Shown here in pieces: positions 9,297 through 17,254 of a stretch of DNA of 64,000 nucleotides. Position 1 is the stretch's first letter. Each line of letters begins with the position of its first letter. Source of the DNA: Caballeronia zhejiangensis (GTDB taxonomy: Bacteria; Pseudomonadota; Gammaproteobacteria; Burkholderiales; Burkholderiaceae); the NCBI RefSeq assembly GCF_000698575.1, contig NZ_JFHD01000001.1, positions 682,001 to 746,000 on the forward strand, read 5' to 3'. The notes beneath the pieces were generated by a model. That model did no database searches. It was not told the DNA's origin and saw nothing but the letters and a program-made list of their open reading frames with translations. The position numbers were made by a program, and so were the translations under genes.

Positions 9297-10268
9297 ATGC
9301 CAAACCTTCGCAAGAAACTGCCGAGCGCCAATGCGCTTTTCGTATTCGAAGCGGCCGCGCGCTGCGGTAATTTCACGCGCGCCGCGCAGGAGCTTTATGT
9401 GAGTCAGCCCGCGGTGAGCCGCATGCTCGCGCGCATGGAGGACCATATCGGCGTGCGGCTTTTCGAGCGCGTGCGCGGCGGCATCGAACTCACGGAGAGC
9501 GGCGAGATTCTTTATCGCAAGATTTCCGAAGGCTTCAGCGGCATCGAAAGTGCGATCCGCGAAATTGAGGCGCGCGCGACGGGCATCGAGACCGTCACGC
9601 TTTCCGTATCGACCGGCTTCACCACGCATTGGCTCATGCCGCGCATGAGCCGTCTGAATCAGGCGTTTCCATCGGTCGATCTGCGGTTTCAATTGATATC
9701 GGGGCGCATCGGCGGGCCGCTCGTCGATGTCGATCTCGGCATGCGCTTTGTTCACGACGAAGAGATCGACGAGCACGCGGTGCTCGTGATGCCCGAGATG
9801 CTCTTGCCGCTTTGCAATCCGCGTTATCACGAACTCGCAGAGACCGATGCGGCGCGCGCGCATGGCGATACCGTCATCGTGATGGACGATGAAGAACGCG
9901 GCTGGCACGAGCGTTTTCATGCGTTCGCTTCAAAGGAGCGCCATGCAGCGGGCATGTTGCGTTTCAACGATTACGCGATCGTCGTGCAGGCGGCGTTGCT
10001 CGGACAAGGCATCGCGCTCGGATGGCTCAACGTGACGTCGCACTGGCTCGCGCAAGGCGCGCTCGTGCCTGCCGAAGAAGAACTGGTGGTCACGAGCCGG
10101 CGTTGCTGTCTGCTCACGCCGCCGAACAAGTCGATGCGGCCCATCGTCGCCAGCGTGCGCGAATGGATCATCCAGGAAGCGCTAAGCGACATGCGCTCCG
10201 TCGAAAGCAAATACCCGCGGCTGGGCTTGCGTGACGCGCTTGCCCAGACCGGCATCGAGCTCGGCTGA
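9297..10268 (+). CDS. LysR-family transcriptional regulator, GcvA-like
   Basis: LysR regulator of 323 aa. The N-terminal winged HTH (about 8-66) reads LPSANALFVFEAAARCGNFT, then AAQELYVSQPAVSRM. It is followed by the linker helix and a type 2 periplasmic-binding-like effector domain. The LPS.NAL.FEA opening is typical of GcvA relatives that regulate amino-acid or amine metabolism. It is transcribed away from the ATPase gene and probably regulates that operon. The last 87 bp overlap the convergent AraC-type gene. It resembles the LysR at 27462-28436, suggesting paralogues. Confidence 0.9.
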   Translation: MPNLRKKLPSANALFVFEAAARCGNFTRAAQELYVSQPAVSRMLARMEDHIGVRLFERVRGGIELTESGEILYRKISEGFSGIESAIREIEARATGIETVTLSVSTGFTTHWLMPRMSRLNQAFPSVDLRFQLISGRIGGPLVDVDLGMRFVHDEEIDEHAVLVMPEMLLPLCNPRYHELAETDAARAHGDTVIVMDDEERGWHERFHAFASKERHAAGMLRFNDYAIVVQAALLGQGIALGWLNVTSHWLAQGALVPAEEELVVTSRRCCLLTPPNKSMRPIVASVREWIIQEALSDMRSVESKYPRLGLRDALAQTGIELG

Positions 10269-10598
10269 GCGCGCTTTTCTGCGCGCGCGCTCGACGAACG
10301 CGCTCGGCGTCATGCCGCACAGGCGCTTGAAATGCCGCGCCAGATGACTCTGATCGAAGAAGCCCACTTCCGTCGCGACGACCGATCCTGGCACGCCCGC
10401 GAGCAATAACGTCTGCGCGCGCCGCACGCGCAACTCGCACAGGTACTTGTACGGCGAAAGTCCGAATTGCTCGCGAAACACGGTCGCGAAGCGCGACACG
10501 CTCAGCGCCGAAAGATCCGCGAGTTGCGCGAGGCTCACGGTCTTGTCGAAATTGGATTCGATGTAGGCGAGCGCGTCGACCAGATTGGCTTGGCTCAT
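10182..10598 (-). CDS. short AraC-family regulator (HTH domain only)
   Basis: DNA-binding protein of 138 aa made up almost wholly of the AraC/XylS double HTH. The first helix pair is near 20-45 (SLAQLADLSALSVSRF), and the second is within VVATEVGFFDQSHLARHFKR, followed by GMTPSAF. There is no N-terminal ligand domain. A long upstream frame exists, but the start at 10598 is set by a 4-bp ATGA overlap with the stop of the HcnC-like gene, so it is the last gene of that operon. The C-terminal 28 residues or so are encoded over the 3' end of the convergent LysR gene. It probably senses through a partner or its own level. Confidence 0.82.
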   Translation of the reverse strand: MSQANLVDALAYIESNFDKTVSLAQLADLSALSVSRFATVFREQFGLSPYKYLCELRVRRAQTLLLAGVPGSVVATEVGFFDQSHLARHFKRLCGMTPSAFVERARRKARSAELDAGLGKRVTQAQPRVFAFDGAHVA

Positions 10599-11764
10599 GG
10601 CGAAGTCTCGGAAGTAAGCGATTGCGCGTGCGTCAACGAAGCGCGCTGAAATCGTCTGATGGAAAACGAAGAAAGATCGATCGGCGTGCTGCCCGCATCG
10701 AGCAATTCGGCAAGCGTCTCGCCCACGCCCGGTCCGATCTGAAAGCCCGATCCGCTGAAGCCGAACGCGTAGAACAGGCCATCGGCTTTCGAACTCGGAC
10801 CGATCACCGGCTCCGAATCCGGCAGATAGCTTTCCACGCCGCTCCACACGCGAATCACATGCAGCGGGCGCATCGCGGGCACCATGCGACGGAACTGCGC
10901 CAGTTGCGCGACGGTGTTCTCGGCCAGGACCGAAGCGCGTCGCGTGTCTGCGTCCGCGGGTCCGGGCGGTCCGCCCCCGAGCACGATATTGCCCCGCTCC
11001 ACTTGCCGGAAATAAACGCTCTCTTCCTTGATCGACGTGTACACGCCCATCGAAGCCTTGAACACGTAAGGCACGGGTTCGGTCACCGCCATTTGCGGGC
11101 CGCGCGCGACGAGCGGCACGGGTTCGCCGAATTGCGTCGATAGCGTATTGGCCCACGCGCCCGCGCAAATCAGCACTTGCTCCGCCCGATACACATCGCC
11201 CGCCGCGCTTTCCACGCAAAAGCCGCCCGCTTCCTTTTCTACGCGCACCACTTCCGTGTTCTCGACGACGCGCGCGCCGAGCCGCGCGGCGGCACGCCCG
11301 AACGCGGGCGCGGCAAGACGCGGATTCGCGTGGCCGTCGAGCGGCGAGATGGATGCGGCGATCACGTCGCGGCCCAGAAAAGGAAAGCGCTCGAACATGG
11401 CCGCGCCTTCGAGCACTTCTAGATCGAGGTCGTAAGCGCGCGCATCGGCGGCATAGCGATGAAAGTATTCCGCGTCATGCGCGTGATAGCACACGCGGGT
11501 ATGCCCCGATGGCAAGAACTCGACATCTTCGCCGAGCAGTTCGCGGGAACGCCGCCACGTTTGCAGCGCGCGATTCGACATTGCGAGTTGCTCCAGCGCG
11601 CGGCCTTGGCGACGCACGCCGCCGAAGTTCACGCCGCTCGCCTGTTGTCCGGTCAAGCCGCGTTCGAGCAGGATCACGGAACGCTTGCGACGGCGCAAAA
11701 AGAAAGCGGTCGTCGTGCCGACGATGCCCCCGCCGATCACGATCACATCGGCGCGCTCGTTCAT
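10595..11764 (-). CDS. FAD-dependent dehydrogenase subunit, HcnC-like (DAO family)
   Basis: Flavoprotein of 389 aa of the sarcosine-oxidase-beta/HcnC group. The FAD motif GGGIVG is at 11-16, and the C-terminal flavin segment is FGFSGSGFQIGPGVGE. The start at 11764 overlaps the stop of the HcnB-like gene as ATGA. With the next two genes it forms the three-subunit architecture seen in hydrogen cyanide synthase, octopine/nopaline oxidase and D-hydroxyproline dehydrogenase. Here it is embedded in a peptide-type ABC operon, so oxidation of an imported amino-acid derivative is more likely than HCN formation. Electrons would pass through the partner Fe-S subunits to the membrane. Confidence 0.85.
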   Translation of the reverse strand: MNERADVIVIGGGIVGTTTAFFLRRRKRSVILLERGLTGQQASGVNFGGVRRQGRALEQLAMSNRALQTWRRSRELLGEDVEFLPSGHTRVCYHAHDAEYFHRYAADARAYDLDLEVLEGAAMFERFPFLGRDVIAASISPLDGHANPRLAAPAFGRAAARLGARVVENTEVVRVEKEAGGFCVESAAGDVYRAEQVLICAGAWANTLSTQFGEPVPLVARGPQMAVTEPVPYVFKASMGVYTSIKEESVYFRQVERGNIVLGGGPPGPADADTRRASVLAENTVAQLAQFRRMVPAMRPLHVIRVWSGVESYLPDSEPVIGPSSKADGLFYAFGFSGSGFQIGPGVGETLAELLDAGSTPIDLSSFSIRRFQRASLTHAQSLTSETSP

Positions 11765-13149
11765 TCGCTGGTCTCCAGATCCTTGTGCGGCGCGAGCGCC
11801 ATGGGCAGAGGTTTCACCGGTGCTTGCCCGCGCAAGCGGCCGACCGCTTCCAGCGGCACGCGTGCTTCGGCTGCAATGACTTCCGCGCCCGCATGTGCGC
11901 AGAAGCGGCCTTGGCACCGGCCCATGCCGACGCGCGAAAAAGCCTTCGCGCGATTCGCTTCCTTTGCGCCCATGTCGTTCACGACGCGCCTCAGGTCGCC
12001 TGCCGTTATCGCTTCACATCGGCACACGATGGTTTCATCCGGCAAGGCGGCGGCAAAGCGCGCGGGCCACGGAAACGCGGTGCGCAAGCCGGAAGCAAAA
12101 CGCGTGAAGCGATTTAGTTGCAAGCGCAACTTGTTGGCTTCGTCTTCGCTGCACGTCATGCCGATGTCCTTCAACGCCGCGAGCGCCGCAAGACGTCCCG
12201 CGCGCTCGGCGGCATCCGCGCCGCGCACGCGCGCGCCATCGCCGGCAAGATAGATGCCTTTCACGTTGCTGCGGCCATCCACATCGGCGATGGGAAGCCA
12301 CTGTTGCAACGCCTGATCGAAGCGGAACTCGCAGCCCGCGAGATCGGCTAGCTGTGTTTCAGGGCGCAAGTGATAGCCGAGCGCGACGGCATCGCATCCG
12401 ACTTGCAGCATCGCGCCATCGGCTTGCCTGACGCGCACGCCTTGCACGCCATGCTCGGGCGTGCCTCGAATCTCGACCGGCGTGATGCCGCGATGAACCG
12501 GCACGCGCGCATCTTTCAGCACGCGCATCAACGCGACGCCCTTCCTTAACGCCGATGGAATCGCGAGCAGTTGCGGCAACGCGCGCAGACGTTGCGCGAA
12601 CGTCGATGTATCGAGCACCGCACTTACTGTCGCGCCCGCCTTCACGTATTGCGCGGCGACGAGATAGAGCAACGGACCGGTGCCCATCATCACGACGCGC
12701 GAACCGATCGCGCAGCCCTGCGATTTGAGCGCGACCTGCGCGCCGCCGAGGCTATACGCGCCCGCGTGATGCCAGCCGGGAACGGGCATTAGCCTATCGG
12801 TCGCGCCGCTGCAAATGATGAGCGCATCGAACGCGAGCTTGCGATGACGCGTGCCGCTCACCGTGTGCAGTGCATTCGGCTCGATGTTCCAGACGAGCGT
12901 ATCGGGCACGTAGTCGATCTTCGGGCGCAACGCATCGAACGCATCGTGCAATGCACGCGCGCGCGCTGCTTCCGTACCGTACAAGGTCTCGTACGTGCGC
13001 TTGAATCCTTCCGGCTGACGACGATAGATCTGCCCGCCGTCGCGTCTGCCTTCATCGATAACGACGGGACGCAAGCCCGCTTCGACGAGCGCCTGCGCCG
13101 CACGCACGCCGGCCGGTCCTGCGCCGATCACGATCACAGTCGCGGCCAT
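11761..13149 (-). CDS. NAD(P)/FAD-binding, BFD-type [2Fe-2S] subunit, HcnB-like
   Basis: Protein of 462 aa, almost the usual HcnB length. The N-terminal dinucleotide motif GAGPAG is at 9-14. A second Rossmann segment, MMGTGPLLYL, lies near 175. The C-terminal BFD-like domain has four cysteines in the pattern C376-x-C378 and C412-x4-C417, which fits a [2Fe-2S] site. The start at 13149 overlaps the preceding Fe-S gene by 16 bp. Together with 10595-11764 and 13134-13448 it makes a heterotrimeric membrane-linked dehydrogenase of the HCN synthase/opine oxidase class. The substrate is not readable from sequence. Confidence 0.87.
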   Translation of the reverse strand: MAATVIVIGAGPAGVRAAQALVEAGLRPVVIDEGRRDGGQIYRRQPEGFKRTYETLYGTEAARARALHDAFDALRPKIDYVPDTLVWNIEPNALHTVSGTRHRKLAFDALIICSGATDRLMPVPGWHHAGAYSLGGAQVALKSQGCAIGSRVVMMGTGPLLYLVAAQYVKAGATVSAVLDTSTFAQRLRALPQLLAIPSALRKGVALMRVLKDARVPVHRGITPVEIRGTPEHGVQGVRVRQADGAMLQVGCDAVALGYHLRPETQLADLAGCEFRFDQALQQWLPIADVDGRSNVKGIYLAGDGARVRGADAAERAGRLAALAALKDIGMTCSEDEANKLRLQLNRFTRFASGLRTAFPWPARFAAALPDETIVCRCEAITAGDLRRVVNDMGAKEANRAKAFSRVGMGRCQGRFCAHAGAEVIAAEARVPLEAVGRLRGQAPVKPLPMALAPHKDLETSE

Positions 13150-13448
13150 ACGCCCTCCTGCGCTTCTGCAAGACGCGTGACGATCGACATGCCTTCGGCC
13201 GCCTGCGTCGTGCACGCGCGCACGCGCTCGCCGTTAGCGGTCCACACCCAGCAGTCCTGGCATGCGCCCATTACGCAGAAGCCCGCGCGGCGGCCATCGC
13301 CGAACTCGGAGTCGCGCAATGCTTCCTGCGATGTGAGCAGCGCGACCATCAGCGTGTCGCCTTCGGCTGCGAGCGCGCGCTTGCCGTCGATGACGATCTC
13401 GAACGTCCTGCGTCCTTTCTCGGCGACTCTCACGAAGCGTCCGCTCAT
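13134..13448 (-). CDS. small [2Fe-2S] ferredoxin-like subunit, HcnA-like
   Basis: Protein of 104 aa, the typical length of HcnA. Cysteines C58, C63, C66 and C79 (C-x4-C-x2-C-x12-C) fit a plant-type [2Fe-2S] ferredoxin fold, with the MGACQDC segment as core. ATG at 13448 overlaps the ATPase stop as ATGA, while the 3' end overlaps the HcnB-like start by 16 bp. The three dehydrogenase subunits are thus tightly coupled in translation. It carries electrons between the flavoprotein subunits and the acceptor. Confidence 0.87.
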   Translation of the reverse strand: MSGRFVRVAEKGRRTFEIVIDGKRALAAEGDTLMVALLTSQEALRDSEFGDGRRAGFCVMGACQDCWVWTANGERVRACTTQAAEGMSIVTRLAEAQEGVWPRL

Positions 13449-15292
13449 GCCGTCACCGTTTCCATCGACTGCATGCGCGCGAGATCGTCGGCGCTGTGAT
13501 GACACAGGATGTGCGCGCCCGAAGGCAAAGTCTTCTTCGCGGGCGGCGTCACGTTGCACTTGCCGTCGATGCGCGCCGCACAGCGCGAACGGAAGCTGCA
13601 CAACTCGGGCGCATCGCTTTCCGGACCGAGCGCGGGCAATGCGCCGAGCGCCATCGCACGACGTGAATCGAGCCAGCCGGGACGCAACGCAGGAACCGAA
13701 TCGACGAGCAAGCCCGTATAAGGGTGATACGGCGGATGCGAAAGCGCATCGCGCTGGCCCGCTTCGACGCACTGGCCCGCATACAGCACGATGACTTCAT
13801 CGCAGATGGCGCGCACGGTCGAGATGTCGTGGCTGATGAACATGTACGACACATTCAGTTCGCGACGCAGCTCGGCGAGCAGATCGAGAATCGCCGCGCC
13901 GACGACCGTATCGAGCGCGGACGTCACTTCATCGCAGAGAATGAGCTCGGGATTCGCCGCGAGCGCGCGTGCAAGATTCACACGCTGCTTCTGCCCTCCC
14001 GACAGGCCGCCCGGCTGACGCTTCGCGATCGATGCAGGCAGCTTCACGAGATCGAGCAGCTCCAGCATGCGCTTTTGCGCGGCCGCGCCCCGCAGACCGT
14101 GATAGAAGTTCATGGGCCGCGCGAGAATATCGGCAATGGTGCGGCTCGGGTTCAACGCGGTATCGGCGTTCTGAAACACGATCTGCACGCGACGATATTG
14201 ATCCAGCGTGCGTTCCGATAGTTTCGCTGGCAACGATTCGCCGTCGAGCAGCACGTCGCCGTGCGCGCGATCGACGAGACCCGCGATCACGCGCGCGAGC
14301 GTCGTCTTTCCCGAGCCCGATTCGCCGATCACGCCAAGCGTGCTGCCGCGCGCGATCTTCAGGCTCACATCATCGAGCACGCGCACGGCGGGCACGCCGT
14401 TCGCATCTATGCGTCCATAGCCCGCGCTCAGATTGCGGATTTCGAGCAGCGGGACTTTGCGCGCATCGTCGGGCGTTGCGCGTTCCACTTCGGGACGGCG
14501 CGTTGCCGCGAGCAACTGGCGCGTGTACTCGTCGGCCGGCGCGTCGAGCACTTGCGCGGTCGCGCCGTTCTCGCGCACGCGTCCACCGTTCAACACGACG
14601 ATGCGATCCGCCATCTGCGCGACGACCGCGAGATCGTGCGACACATACACGGCCGTCGTGCCCAGCTCGCGCACCACGCCCTTGAATGCGGCGAGCACTT
14701 CGATCTGCGTGGTCACGTCGAGCGCGGTGGTCGGTTCATCGAACACGACGACGGCGGGATCGGTGATCAGCGCCATTGCCGCCATCAAGCGCTGCAACTG
14801 GCCGCCAGACACCTGATGCGGATAACGATCGCCGATGGTCTCGGGATTCGGCAACGCGAGCGAACGAAACAGGCTGATCGCTTTCTCACGCGCGACAGCG
14901 GGCGTCATGAGTTTGTGCAGCAGCGCGGGTTCCGTGACCTGATCCATGATCGTGCGCGCCGGATTGAAGCCCGCCGATGCGCTCTGCGCGACATACGCGA
15001 CGGTGCGCGAACGCAATGCGCGACGGCCCTTCGCGTCGAGCGACAACACATCGGTATCGCCGATCTTCACCGAGCCGCCCGCGATAGAACAACCACCGCG
15101 CGCATGACCGAGCAGCGCGAGCGCGATGGTCGTCTTGCCCGATCCCGACTCGCCGATCAGCGCGAGCACTTCGCCCTTCTTCACCGTGAAGTCGACGCCC
15201 TTCACGATCTCGACGACGGGATCCGGCGCCGCGCCAGCAACGACGCGCAAGCCTTTCACTTCGATCATGTTCGTGCCTGTGTTCGATGTCAT
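13445..15292 (-). CDS. dipeptide-type ABC transporter, fused double ATP-binding protein (DppDF/GsiA-like)
   Basis: One 615-aa chain with two ATPase domains, equal to DppD plus DppF. Domain 1 has Walker A GESGSGKTT at 47-55, signature VSGGQ at 161-165 and Walker B VVVFDEP at 181-187. Domain 2 has Walker A at 323-330, signature LSGGQ at 430-434 and Walker B ILCDEV near 451. After domain 2 the chain ends with the oligopeptide-type C-terminal cysteines (CSFRSRC, then C and LCHH). The start at 15292 overlaps the permease stop as ATGA. It energises import by the 15289-17174 permeases of a peptide, opine or similar ligand. Confidence 0.93.
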   Translation of the reverse strand: MTSNTGTNMIEVKGLRVVAGAAPDPVVEIVKGVDFTVKKGEVLALIGESGSGKTTIALALLGHARGGCSIAGGSVKIGDTDVLSLDAKGRRALRSRTVAYVAQSASAGFNPARTIMDQVTEPALLHKLMTPAVAREKAISLFRSLALPNPETIGDRYPHQVSGGQLQRLMAAMALITDPAVVVFDEPTTALDVTTQIEVLAAFKGVVRELGTTAVYVSHDLAVVAQMADRIVVLNGGRVRENGATAQVLDAPADEYTRQLLAATRRPEVERATPDDARKVPLLEIRNLSAGYGRIDANGVPAVRVLDDVSLKIARGSTLGVIGESGSGKTTLARVIAGLVDRAHGDVLLDGESLPAKLSERTLDQYRRVQIVFQNADTALNPSRTIADILARPMNFYHGLRGAAAQKRMLELLDLVKLPASIAKRQPGGLSGGQKQRVNLARALAANPELILCDEVTSALDTVVGAAILDLLAELRRELNVSYMFISHDISTVRAICDEVIVLYAGQCVEAGQRDALSHPPYHPYTGLLVDSVPALRPGWLDSRRAMALGALPALGPESDAPELCSFRSRCAARIDGKCNVTPPAKKTLPSGAHILCHHSADDLARMQSMETVTA

Positions 15293-16221
15293 TGGCCGCC
15301 TCCATGCGAACGCGCGCCATGACGACGCAAACTGTCGATGAGCAGATTCACGCCTACAGTCAGCGTCGCGATCGCGACTGCCGGCATCAGCACCGCGGGC
15401 GCGCCTTCCGCCAGCCCGCCGATGTTCTCGCGCACGAGCGAGCCCCAGTCCGCGTTCGGCGGCTGCACGCCGAGACCGAGAAAGCTCAGGCCCGAAAGCA
15501 GCAGCACGATGAACACGAAGCGCAGGCCGAAGTCCGCGAGCATCGGGTGAATCATGTTGGGCAGCACTTCGACGCGTGCGATATAGAAGAGCTTCTCGCC
15601 GCGCGCCTTCGCGACCTGCACGTATTCGAGCGTCATGATGTTCACCGCGAGGGAGCGCGAGATGCGGAAGGCACCGGGGATATAGGCGAGTGCGGCGACC
15701 ATCATCAGCATCGGAATGGACGAGCCGAATGCGGCAATCACGACGAGCGCAAGAATCTTGCTCGGGATCGAAATGAGCGCATCGAACAGGCGGCTCAGCA
15801 CTTCATCGACCCAGCGTCCCGACACGGCGGCCACGAGACCGAAGAACGTGCCGATGACGCTCGCGGCCACCGTCGCGGCGAGCGCGAGGCCGACCGTGTA
15901 CTGCGTGCCGTAAAGAATGCGGCTCAGCATGTCGCGGCCGAGATAGTCGGTGCCGAGCAGATGTGCCGCACTATACGAGCCGAACACTTCCGTCGATGTG
16001 AACGCGCCGCCTTTATAAGGCGCGACAACCGGCCCGACGAACGCGATCACGAGCCAGAACACGACGATGAACAGACCGATGAGACCCAGCACCGAAAAGC
16101 GGTTGACGAGGCGGCTCATGAGGCCGCGCCTGACGACGACGGGCGCTTGCTCCTGCGGGGCATCGGCGGGCGGCTGATCGTATAGCACGGTCGTGGCGTG
16201 AGAAGTGACGTTCCGATTCAT
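15289..16221 (-). CDS. dipeptide-type ABC transporter permease (DppC-like)
   Basis: Inner-membrane permease of 310 aa. An N-terminal tail of about 45 residues precedes the first helix (VLGLIGLFIVVFWLVIAFVG). The segment LLGTDYLGRDMLSRILYG is the hallmark of DppC/OppC proteins. The EAA loop and the late FLGLGVQPPNADWG motif are present. Its start overlaps the DppB-like stop by 4 bp. It forms a heterodimer with the next permease and works with the fused ATPase. Confidence 0.94.
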   Translation of the reverse strand: MNRNVTSHATTVLYDQPPADAPQEQAPVVVRRGLMSRLVNRFSVLGLIGLFIVVFWLVIAFVGPVVAPYKGGAFTSTEVFGSYSAAHLLGTDYLGRDMLSRILYGTQYTVGLALAATVAASVIGTFFGLVAAVSGRWVDEVLSRLFDALISIPSKILALVVIAAFGSSIPMLMMVAALAYIPGAFRISRSLAVNIMTLEYVQVAKARGEKLFYIARVEVLPNMIHPMLADFGLRFVFIVLLLSGLSFLGLGVQPPNADWGSLVRENIGGLAEGAPAVLMPAVAIATLTVGVNLLIDSLRRHGARSHGGGQ

Positions 16222-17174
16222 CGTTGACGCAGCCTCGGGTTGGAGACGATCTGAGCCAGATCGGCGATGAGCACGAGCGCGAGATAAGCCGCGCAGAACA
16301 CCATCACGCAGCCCTGCACGAGCGGCATGTCGCGATTGGTGACGGCGTCGACCATGAGGCTCGCGAGACCGGGATAGTTGAAGATCGATTCGACGATCAC
16401 CACGCCGCCGAACAGATACGAGAGCGAGAGCGCAACCGCATTTGCAATCGGCCCGATGGTGTTCGGCAACACATGCCGCAACACGACGCGCATGGGCGAG
16501 GCGCCTTTCAGGACCGCCATCTCCACATACGAAGCGTTGAGCTGATCGAGCACCGCCGCGCGCGTCATCCGCGCCATCTGCGCGACGATCACGCAGCAGA
16601 GCGTCATCACTGGCATCGCATAGGTCCGCACCAGCGCGCCGAAAGACGATACATCCGACAGATACGACAACGCCGGCAGCCAGCGCAGCTTCACCGCGAA
16701 GATCAGCACCGCGATGGTCGCGACCAGAAACTCGGGCACCGCCACCGTCGAAAGCGTGAGCACGTTGAGCACGCGATCGACGAGCGAGCCGCGATACATC
16801 GCCGAGAGAATGCCGATGAACAACGCGATCGGCACCGACACCAGCGCGGTCAACCCCGCGAGCACGAGCGAATTCGGCAGACGCGTCGAGATGAGTTCAC
16901 TGACCGGCAGATTGTTCGACAGCGACGTGCCGAAGTTGCCCGTCACCACATGCAGAAGCCATTGCAGATAACGCGTGACGGCAGGCTGATCGAGGCCGAA
17001 CTGATGCCGCAGCGCCGCCACCTGTTCGGGCGTCGCCGCCTGACCGAGCGCCTGTTGCGCGGCATCGCCGGGCAAGAGACCGGTGATGCCGAACACCACC
17101 ATCGACACGATCAGCAGCGTGAGCAGCGCGAGGCCGAGGCGCGCGGCGACGAGTCGTTGCGCATGAGCTTTCAT
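16218..17174 (-). CDS. dipeptide-type ABC transporter permease (DppB-like)
   Basis: Permease of 318 aa beginning at the ATG at 17174; upstream frame is open, but MKAHAQRL gives the usual short N-terminus. DppB hallmarks are the opening LLTLLIVSMVVFGITGLLPGD, then RHQFGLDQP, followed by helices and LKGASPMRVVLRHVLPN as the EAA loop. It lies 80 bp downstream of the binding-protein gene on the same strand. Inner-membrane half of the importer. Confidence 0.93.
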   Translation of the reverse strand: MKAHAQRLVAARLGLALLTLLIVSMVVFGITGLLPGDAAQQALGQAATPEQVAALRHQFGLDQPAVTRYLQWLLHVVTGNFGTSLSNNLPVSELISTRLPNSLVLAGLTALVSVPIALFIGILSAMYRGSLVDRVLNVLTLSTVAVPEFLVATIAVLIFAVKLRWLPALSYLSDVSSFGALVRTYAMPVMTLCCVIVAQMARMTRAAVLDQLNASYVEMAVLKGASPMRVVLRHVLPNTIGPIANAVALSLSYLFGGVVIVESIFNYPGLASLMVDAVTNRDMPLVQGCVMVFCAAYLALVLIADLAQIVSNPRLRQR

Positions 17175-17254
17175 CGGATAAACGCCTCTCTCTCGTTGAA
17201 GGTTTGACTGCGCGCGCCATCGGAAGATGGCGCACATCCCGCTTCAAAGCATGC

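Noticed and set aside
10182..11219. A 345-codon version of the AraC gene
   Set aside because: The first 207 codons overlap the HcnC-like gene and look like shadow sequence. The ATGA-coupled start at 10598 is far better.
10595..13448. Naming the three subunits as true hydrogen cyanide synthase (hcnABC)
   Set aside because: The architecture matches, but opine and hydroxyproline dehydrogenases share it, and the peptide-type transporter context does not favour HCN formation from glycine.
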